64,000 nucleotides of DNA from Triticum aestivum (Eukaryota > Streptophyta > Magnoliopsida > Poales > Poaceae), in assembly GCF_018294505.1 (NCBI RefSeq), contig NC_057811.1, positions 27,042,473 to 27,106,472 on the forward strand. Reading direction: 5' to 3'. Below are positions 55,860-64,000 of this stretch, piece after piece. The notes under the pieces were generated by a model. That model searched no databases, had not been told where the DNA came from, and saw only the letters and a list, made by a program, of their open reading frames with translations. Positions within the stretch are counted from its first letter, which is position 1; each line of letters begins with the position of its first letter. A program made the position numbers and the translations under genes.

Positions 55860-56640
55860 GATGACATTGTAATGATGGAAGTGTTGGATACCCCCCACCC
55901 CACCCCCTTAAGATTTTAAAGTAGAGAAGATCGGGGGACATTTGTTGGGCAATTACGTTGAGGAATTTAAGAATTTGTTTGTCAGCTAGTTCTCCCGTTA
56001 GGAAACCCTTTGATCACAGCATGTGGACTCGTCCTCCCGAACCATGAGCATCGCACGGACACCGACGAAGGAGTAGACAAAACTATCATCAACATTCTGG
56101 GAAGGCCGCGCATACAAAAGCTACCATGCTGGCCAGCCAGGATGCCCTTGTACAGTCTAGATAAAATGGTGATAGGAACAACTTGTCGACAGGGAGAGGA
56201 AACCTTTCTTGATTTCCATATCATTAAACTCATCAATTTTGCCGTGCTCTAGCTTGATGCCGATTCCTTCAAGTTCCATGGCGCTAATAGGTGCCGATGT
56301 TACGAAGAAGAGTAGCGGATCCGGTGGTTTGACTAACACTCCTTGTTTGTGCAGTCGTAGGAGGCCAAGAAGATGTGCATGGTTGTCGGTCTGATGGCGC
56401 CATGTCGATGTAGTCAAAGGAAGATGCTAAGAAATACTCTTACTTGCTGCTCACTGAATCTCCCATCGCTACAATGAACTCGTCCACGTCAACTTCCATT
56501 AGAGCTTCGATGACCAACCAAGGGAGCTGGTTTTCCAGCAGCATGATGTCATTATTGATGCAGGATAGGTTGGAGAGGAAGAAACGGTGCAGACGGATAC
56601 CGTGAATCTTCTAAGTGTGAAGCCAAGCGCATATACTGCA
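55860..56640 (-). pseudogene. DUF247 pseudogene, copy 3
   Basis: Fragments in several frames: ISAMELEGIGIKLEHGKIDEFNDMEI-type text (56220-56320, broken here), LLGLLRLHKQGVLVKP upstream of it, and a broken AFEVC/LRSKGF region at 55980-56150. The C-terminal hydrophobic segment is missing, replaced by a C-rich stretch at about 55890. Shares CTTCTAAGTGTGAAG at its 5' side with copy 2. Confidence 0.85.
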
Positions 56641-58470
56641 ACAAGAAGCATGCATCGTGAAACATCATACCCGCAAACTTATCCACTTTAGCTATATGTC
56701 AGTCAGCTGATTTTTAAAATTTGGGTCAGTCAATTTCTTGACCATTGATATTTCCTCTGAGATTAGTGCTGTGTTTTTTCCTGTGTGTTTTATGTCTTGT
56801 TTTGTAATGGGAATAATTGACTGACCTTTAATTTGGGCCAGTCAATTCCTTAATGGGCCGAGATCCATTACATGTGTGACCCAGTCATTCCCTCTCTACC
56901 TTTTGTATTTCTTATGTTTTTTTTGTGTTTTTTCATTTGTTTTTACTTTTCTTTATTAGTCGTTTTTTTCTTTTGTGAGCATTTTTGGATGTTGGGTGAG
57001 TATGAATGTATTCACACAATACTATACAATATGTGCGAAATTCCATGATTATAAGATTATTTTTTGCTTACAACCAAAAAGTACAATTTTAGTGCAAAGT
57101 TGTGTGCAAATTCTCAAAAAATATATTTCATTTTCCTTCTTCTTAAGAGGCAATTCAAATGCAACTACTTCAATATTCCTCATAAAACTTCATTATTTTC
57201 ATTTATTTTAGTTATTATTTTACTTTCTTTCTTCTTTAATAGTAATACCAATGCCATTATTCTATGCTTATTCATATAAAAAAACAAATTGTGTCTATGT
57301 GCAAATTTTGCCATTGTTTGTTATATATTTTTCTCGTAAATAGAAATATCAATGTCACTAATTAATTCTTCCTTTGAGAACTTTATTATTTTGATTTTAT
57401 TTTAGTTTTAATGTATTTTTCTTTTTTCTTAAAGGTAATACCAATGCCACTAATTCATTTTTTATTAAATTCATTATTTTGATTTATTTTTAGTTTTAGT
57501 TTAATTTATTTCATCTTAAAGAGTAATACAAATGCCACTAATTCATTCTTTCTTAGGAAAGTTACTTCTTGTGCAAAAAAACTCACTATTTTATGCTTAT
57601 TCCTTTATATTATAAAAAAGTGCAATTTTAGTGTAAACTATGTCTAATTTTTGACATTGTTTGTTTTAGATTATTTTTTTCATTCTGTTTTTTCGTAAAG
57701 GGTAATACAAATGCCACTCATATTAGAAAACTTCATATTTTTGATTTTTTTGAGTCTAAATTTCAATTTTTTTTGTTCTTCTTTCATTTCTTCCTTCTTA
57801 ATGGGTAATAAAAATCCCACTAATTAATTATTCCTTCAAAATTATTTCATTTTGATTTTTTATTTATATCTCATATTTTGTTGTTCTCTCATTTCTGTCT
57901 TCGTAAAGAGTAATACAAATGCCAGTAATTCATTCTTCCTTAGAAAATATTATTGTTTTGAGTTAGTTTTAGTTTATTTATCATTTTCTTCGATTTTCAA
58001 GAATAATACCAATTCCACTAATTCACCCCTTCTCTGGAAACTTCATTTTTGTGTAAATTCCACTATTATATGCTTATTCTTGCATATTATAAAAATGCGC
58101 AATTTTTTGTAGATTGTGTGCAAATTTATACATTGTTTGTTTGAGATTATAAATTTTCTTCATAAAGGGTAATATAAATGCCACTAATTCATTCTTCGTC
58201 GGAAAACATCATATTTTGATTTAGTTTTGGTGTTTATTTCATTTTTTTCTTAAAGGGTAGTACCATTATGACTTATTCATTCTTCTTTATAGAACTTTAT
58301 TATTTTTATTTGTTTTAGTTTTGCCATTCTCTTTCTTCCTTAATGGTAATACCACCACTAATTCCACACTGATGCTTATATTTTATTTTTTGATTAAACG
58401 TTGATAGTTACGACTTTTTGTCATTGCACATTACGACCAGTGTTAAAATAATAGTTGTGCGAAAACTGGT
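56641..58470. other. AT-rich region containing a degenerate tandem array
   Basis: No gene. Very low GC. The core 57130-58360 is repetitive (listed separately). The flanks are unique AT-rich DNA, including GTCAGTCAATT-type phrases near 56720 and 56830. Confidence 0.5.
57130..58360. repeat. AT-rich tandem repeat with higher-order structure
   Basis: GTAATACCAATGCCACTAATTCATT or a variant recurs about a dozen times (for example near 57240, 57350, 57435, 57525, 57705, 57805, 57912, 58003, 58173), mostly 85-105 bases apart (motif shortened here in places by mutation). A second module (TATGCTTATT then CATTGTTTGTT) appears at about 57265, 57590 and 58070, so simple units are grouped into larger ones. 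Confidence 0.75.
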
Positions 58471-58672
58471 GAGTAGTTGGCTAATATTTGCACTGCGTGT
58501 GATGTGCTCTTTATCTCTCTTTTATATGAGCTACATCTATGGGGATGTGTTATACTTTGCCTCCACATATGCGTACATACGTACAGCCATACAAACGTGG
58601 ATGGAGAGTGTATATGTATGCAGTTTTATACAGAGCAGCCTTCCACGTATGCATGCGCCTGTCGATTGAAAT

Positions 58673-58920
58673 CTAGTGGCTCCCAAACTTATCTGGGATG
58701 ATACCTGACATCGTGTCATCGGCGTACAGGCGTCGGGCCTGGTCTGTGACGGCGAGGACCCGTGAATACAGCTCCTCGTACGAATGGCCGGAGTCCCTGG
58801 GGAAGATGTAGGCAGCCACGCACTTGGCCTTCTCCATTCGCTGGAGGCGAGGCAGGCCATGGTGGTAAGGGCCAACGGACAGGTTCATAAACGGATCATC
58901 TAGGCTCGCGTCCCGAGGTG
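58673..58920 (-). pseudogene. DUF247 N-terminal fragment next to tRNA-Ala copy 3
   Basis: The minus strand encodes DASLDDPFMNLSVGPYHHG and then LQRMEKAKCVAAYIF, the conserved N-terminal motif of DUF247 proteins that the other three copies lack, followed by EELYSRVLAVTDQARRLY. It stops at 58673 after about 80 residues. At the other side it runs into the tRNA flank. Thirty bases of it (58891-58920) recur exactly before tRNA copy 1. Confidence 0.85.
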
Positions 58921-58930
58921 GTCGTCGATC

Positions 58931-59002
58931 GGGGGTGTAGCTCATATGGTAGAGCGCTCGCTTCGCATGCGAGAGGCACGGGGTTCGATTCCCCGCACCT
59001 CC
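58931..59002 (+). tRNA. tRNA-Ala (anticodon CGC), copy 3
   Basis: Identical to copy 1 over all 72 nt, including flanking GATC before and ATTTT after. Full cloverleaf and internal promoter boxes. Confidence 0.95.
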
Positions 59003-62000
59003 ATTTTTACCACATTCTTTTTCTTCATTTTGCTGTTTTCATTCAGTCGTGCTGTTTACAGTTTGATGATTTCCTCAGCGATTGCTACAGAACCGACTGC
59101 TCTCTTCTTCTTTGCTTAAAAGCACTGTCGATCTCAATCTCCGGGGCGGTGATAACACACCGAGGCATGCAGGTCGGCCAAGAATGCACTATCCTTTCTC
59201 GGCCTTTTTCGCTGCTGTTGTTTTTGTCCATAGTTACAATGGGAGCAATAGAGTGGCTCATAATCTAGCATGTAATGCGGAGGGACCTTGGTTTGTTGTG
59301 TGGCATGAGAGTTCGCTAGGCTTCATTATTGGTTGTTAGCAACTCACGTCGAAGAACGAACGAAGAACGAGAAAGAAGAAGAACAAAGGAGAGAGATAAA
59401 GATAAAGGTTAAAATGGTAGATGGATTGATTGATTATGTGTTGTTCCATTGGCCGTCATCCTTAGGTATATAAGAGGCGCCTAGACTTCCCTTGCAAGGA
59501 AAAGGCTTCAATTCAAGCCCAAAACCCTAGATTGAGTCCAATTCAGATGGTTTGGTCCGAACTTTCCAAAACAATTGGGTCTAAAACTGGCTGCACCTTG
59601 TGGATCGTTTTTGAGGTGGTAAACGACCTTGGACGGAAATGAGCCTAAAAGCAAATTTAACTGTTTCGACGAGACGAACAAATTTCATGTTGAATGTTTT
59701 TGGACTATTTCTGAAGTCTGCAGCAGAGAAATTAAAAACTCGGATGATTGACCCCGGAGTGTCCAGCTATCTACTGCAGCAGCTATATATTAAGTAGGTC
59801 TCTTTGACGCTCCGTGCCGTTTTGTTCGGAAACTGTTCGTAGTGCTCACACCCGCGACAACTGGGCCGGCTGATTAAAAAGCATAGCCCTTCTGTTTTTC
59901 TAGCTTTTATGTCCAGTTTGCCGAAGCTGCAAGAAGTTTCTGGGTTGGTTTTGTTTTTTTATCGTTTTTGTTTTTTAAAAATAAAATAAATTCGTGAAAT
60001 TTTCAAAAAAATCTTTAATAGTTTACAAATTTGTGATTTTTTCACCTTTATCTTTTTTTAAATTTGTGAACATTCTCTGAAATATATGATATTTTTTTAA
60101 ATGCCTCAACATTTTTCAAATTCATGAAATGTTTTAATGTTTTGATTTTTTTTCAAATTTCGTGAACTTTTTCTCAATTTTGTATAATTTTTTAAAATCA
60201 TGATCATTTATTCAAATTGGTGAAACTTTTCAAATCTGCAAACATTTTTCGAAGGTGTGATTTGTTTTTCAAATCCATGAACACCTTCTTAAATCCGTGA
60301 TCTATTTTTCACATCGATGAACACTTTTCAAATACAAGATTGTTAAAAAGAACGTTAACATAGTTTTTCAGATCCATTATCATATTAAAAAGTCAACGAT
60401 GAGTCGGTCACTAAGTGAACAAAGCAACTTCATGAACACCGACCGACGCGAGACTGGGGAGCTCCTGCGTGACTCTCTTTGCGTCAAAAAATCACGTTTC
60501 GCACAGGGCGCAGCTCACCTGGGCCGGCCCATTTGGCGTTCGCGTGCTGGAAAAAGACGACAAAAGCAGTGCTAGCGCTGGGATTCGATTCCCTGACTTT
60601 GTAGCGAAGCGCAAGCTGGGCTAGCGGCTGCGACAAAATAGCATTTGTGATAGACTTGGAGCGCAACGCTTAAAGAACTAAACAACAGCGGTAAAAACTT
60701 AAACATTCACCAAAAAGGCAAAAAGCTACAGTAGTATCGAACAGAGGACCTCATGCTACTGAACCAGGTCACTAGCGACCTTTAATTCCTAGGAATATGT
60801 TTCTAAAATGGCACCTTGGTGTATATATGAACTAAGCCGCAAAAGATAATTTATTTATTTTTGAAATTTTGAATGTGATTACCCTGTTGAAAATGTAAAT
60901 ATTTTTTGGTACACAAACATTTTTAGAATTGTGGAAAAAATTAACATAACATCAAACATCTCATGAAAATCAGAACATTACTGGGGATTCTCAAGCATTT
61001 TTCTAAAAAAAGGATCAAAATCGAGAACAATATAGAAAAAATACTAAAAAAACACGGACACTTTCCTTTAGAAAGCTGACACTTTTTATTTGAAAAATAT
61101 TTGGAAACATGACATTTTTTATTTATTAAGACATATAGAAAGCTGGAACATTTTCTGAAATTCTTGCATATTTTTTGAATTTGTTAACGGAAATGAAAAT
61201 GCGAATATTTTAGGAAATTCTGCAAGCTTTTTTTGAACTTGGGAACAAATTTCAATACATGTTTTTTTCAAAATTTGTGAAGAAAATTTGGAAATGGCAA
61301 CATTTATTACAATTCCCCGACATCATTTGAATTGGTGAACAAATTTTCAAAACATGAACACATTTTCAATTTTCATAGTGGGAACGTTATTTGAAATTCA
61401 CGGAAAGTTTCTGAATATTTTAACAATTTTAAAATTTTAATTTCTCTGTTGTTGAAAATTACAATATGTTTTTGTATAAAGAACGAAACAAAAATTTGAA
61501 ATTCTAAACTTTTGTAAATTAGCAACCTTTTAGGAAAATGTTCAAATGCTAACATTTTTTACATTTCTTGAAAATACAGAAATAAAATCTAAACTAAATA
61601 AATAAAATAAAAAGGAGAAACTGAAAAAAAGTAAAAAAGAAGAGAAAAAGAAAAAAATGAAAACCAAAAGGAAACAGAAAACATAACCCCCCAAAATCAG
61701 GAAAAACCAGGATCGGTGGAACGCACACCTCGCTGCTAAATGGGCTCACCCTTCTCGGCAGGGCCAGTAGCATGCACATTCGTTCCTTGGTTCGTTAGTT
61801 ACTTTTGTTTTTTCTCATTTTTGTACATAAAAATACTCCAAATACAGCTCATGAAAAAATGTTAATGGATTATAAAACGGTGTTCACCTTATTTGAAATA
61901 AATGGTCGTACAATTCAAAAAACAATTGGACGCTTAAAAACTTGTCCATTACGTTATTTTTCCAATATTTATAGAAAATATAAAAAAATCACGTAGTTGG

Positions 62001-62720
62001 TGGAAAATGTTCCACCATCCCAAAAATATATTCATGACTTTAAAAAATTATGACATGTATTTACATTTAAAAAAATTCATGTAATGTATAAAAATCGTGC
62101 TATTTTTTAGAAAAACTCATAATTTATATTTTTTATGACATTTAGAAAAATGTTCTAACACTTAACATAATGTTTGCACACTTTAAATAGGAATTTCAAT
62201 GTGTGTTTAATTTGCTTCACTGTTTATTTTAAAAATGTTCAATATGCATCTTGCAAATATTCTATTTCTATACGAAAATGTTCATTGTGTAATTAAAAAG
62301 TCAACATGTATTTTGATAAAAATAAAAATAAATAAAACATTAAAAAAATATAGAGTAAAACGCAGAAAAAAAACTTACGGTCAACCTTCCCAAAACTGCC
62401 AAAACTGAGCAGAAGGTTTCGCGAATCGGTTCTCAAAGCTTCCCTAAACGGCTTATTGGTCCAACCTCCTTCAGCACTGCCCCCATAGGGACTCCCCCGT
62501 AGGGGAGGCTACCGTAGGTATGACAGTAAGCGATATATAACTTTTGTGGGATGAATTCCTCCTACTAGCTTGACCTGGAACAGACGAGGAACGGCGAAGC
62601 AATCGACCAATTCTTCCTGAGCAACGACGACAGAGGGACAAGTCAATAACCCTAACCGTGCTAACAGCGCTGGCTCCTGGTTGTAAGCACTCGTGTACGA
62701 CAACAGGCCAAATTCACTGT
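59003..62720. other. AT-rich intergenic DNA
   Basis: The first 60 bases match the tRNA 3' flanks. Beyond that are long AT-rich stretches with repeated TTTTCAAATT(C/T)GTGAA-like phrases (about 59990-60370) and (A)n/(T)n runs, with no open frame of note. The GGGATTCGATTCC at about 60580 looks like a tRNA T-arm, but no cloverleaf fits. Confidence 0.45.
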
Positions 62721-62814
62721 TTTGACCTTTTTCTGAACTTAAGCACAATCTACGGTTAGGCAAGTCCTACCGCCAGGGTCAGATCGTGCTTAAGTTTAGG
62801 AAAAGGGTCAAAAC
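62721..62814. repeat. Foldback with imperfect 32-bp arms
   Basis: TTTTGACCTTTTTCTGAACT and following at 62721-62752 pair with AGTTTAGGAAAAGGGTCAAAA at the right side (to 62814). The arms meet at AAGCACAATCT/AGATCGTGCTT around a loop of about 29 bases. Probably a small MITE-like element. Confidence 0.7.
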
Positions 62815-63570
62815 CGACGCCGGTGTTGTCGGTGGCGTGTGTTGTCGCCTTTCTCCTTCTACCTTAAATTTTATCAATCCTTTGCCACTGTATGCACACA
62901 GAGGTCATGTCCTCATATTCTAATATGTGACACATACAAATATCTGTTACTACTTCATATCCCATAAAACAATTTGTAGTATTTTGCCTGGGAGAATTTT
63001 AAACAATATAATTTAGGCTTGTTGACAATAATTACCTTTGGTTGTATCTGAGACAGCCGTCCAAGTCGCTGCCCACCTCTAATCCTATTGGGTCTAGATC
63101 ATCACTAGGCTCCGTATTGGTGTGCTTATTTTATTGTTAGTGCGTCGTAATACACAAGCATTCAACTAGTGCATGTTAATGATGTTAAGTTGATTTATGC
63201 CCTCTTCTTGAAGCCGCATGGTTAGGGTTTCTCGTCGTGCATACACAATGACAAGATCTGGTCTGAGGCGTTTCAAATTGATTAAAGGGTTCAATGGCGA
63301 CGACTGCACCTCCGGGGTGTTGTTGTTTAGGGGCATGCACACAAAGACTTCCCACTTGTCATCGACAAGGCCAGACCGGCTTCAGTAGGAGAGCGGCTAC
63401 ATCGACGGATCGACGCCTCGTTTTGGTGGTTTTTTCGTGATCCAGGGACATCGGTGTAATACTTATTATGTTTGTGGTGCTTCATAATTAAGTTGAACTT
63501 TATAATAAATCTGGGGCCTTTTGCAAAAAGGTTAATGACATGGTCACATTGTTTAGAAAAACTATAGTAG
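62815..63570. other. Intergenic DNA
   Basis: No supported gene or repeat. A short minus-strand frame at 63327-63596 has no recognisable motif. Confidence 0.4.
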
Positions 63571-63978
63571 TTATTGATCAAATGGACGAAATTCAACGGA
63601 GTGCTTCACTTGTTGTCTAGCAACCCATCCTAAACAAGTAGCAACTAGGGCACTGGTCCTCTTTCTTACAGCAAAATGTTTTTCTTGGTTTATCAAGAGA
63701 GGCAACGACCAGGATGCGGCTAGCTCTTCCCTTCGACCTATCGGCGCAACCACGATCTTCTGAATTTTGCTTGCGGTGGGAGAATGGGGGGAACTCCGAA
63801 ACTGAGTGTCACACTTCGTGTCTCGCGGGATCTTTGAGTTCTTCATTGCCGTTAAGGTTGGGGAAGCGAGTTTGATGGGAAGAATGGGGGCTTTCCCCAG
63901 GTCTATGTCCTTCCTAAGAGTGGCTTCGATTAGTCGAAGGATGTTGTCGATCCCTGACATACTATGTGGCATGATCAC
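63571..63978 (-). CDS. Open frame of unknown function at the right edge
   Basis: 135 codons beginning MIMPHSMSGIDNILRLIEA and containing GKAPILPIKLASPTLTAMK. No family recognised. It may be an exon of a gene or transposon that continues beyond the window, or chance. No splice context could be tested at the edge. Confidence 0.2.
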   Translation of the reverse strand: MIMPHSMSGIDNILRLIEATLRKDIDLGKAPILPIKLASPTLTAMKNSKIPRDTKCDTQFRSSPHSPTASKIQKIVVAPIGRREELAASWSLPLLINQEKHFAVRKRTSALVATCLGWVARQQVKHSVEFRPFDQ

Positions 63979-64000
63979 CTTTTGTCCATGGCAGTGGCTT

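Noticed and set aside
60570..60620. Possible tRNA from GGGATTCGATTCC
   Set aside because: Only a T-arm-like string is present. No acceptor, D or anticodon stem could be fitted around it.

Overview
This is plant nuclear DNA from a large, repeat-rich grass genome, most likely a member of the Triticeae (wheat, Aegilops or barley relatives). The main reasons are Angela/BARE/WIS-type Copia LTRs of about 1.7 kb, a Stowaway element with the usual CTCCCTCCG ends, several GAGCAACTCCAAC-type terminal inverted repeats flanked by TAA, CACTA fragments, and plant genes with short introns and GT-AG splice sites. Nothing bacterial is present. Gene models were built by hand from splice sites and reading-frame continuity; no alignment was run.

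Layout. Positions 1-4764 hold a 17-exon acylamino-acid-releasing enzyme gene (+). From 4765 to 28451 the sequence is mostly transposons: a Stowaway MITE, a solo Copia LTR (8517-10242), a plastid-derived insertion from the trnA/rrn23 region (about 11181-11830), a 3.9-kb Harbinger-like TIR element (13460-17375), a related MITE (18261-18720), and a complete but broken 8.7-kb Copia element on the minus strand (19206-27915). From 28452 to 34558 lie a six-exon remorin gene (+) and a two-exon RNA polymerase II subunit RPB4 gene (-). They are separated by a MITE and a ladder of degenerate duplications of the RPB4 3' end.

From 34841 to 44227 there are a small MITE, a LINE-like insertion, a solo LTR full of palindromes, a DUF247 gene (-), and a second Harbinger-like element split by another solo LTR. 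An unrecognised multi-exon candidate gene (-) lies at 44761-46288. From 47689 to 59002 a unit of about 5.4-5.8 kb recurs: tRNA-Ala(CGC), AT-rich DNA, a Ty3/Gypsy remnant, a CACTA fragment, then a DUF247 pseudogene, with a third tRNA-Ala closing the array. The rest is AT-rich, apart from a foldback and an unassigned open frame at the right edge.

The genes do not form a pathway: peptide turnover (AARE), a plasma-membrane scaffold (remorin) and transcription (RPB4) are simply neighbours. The main interest is structural. The DUF247 paralogues act as internal empty sites for each other's insertions, RPB4 has shed copies of its own tail, the tRNA/DUF247 unit is tandemly duplicated, and one solo LTR carries a dense set of palindromes with a paired change in one stem.
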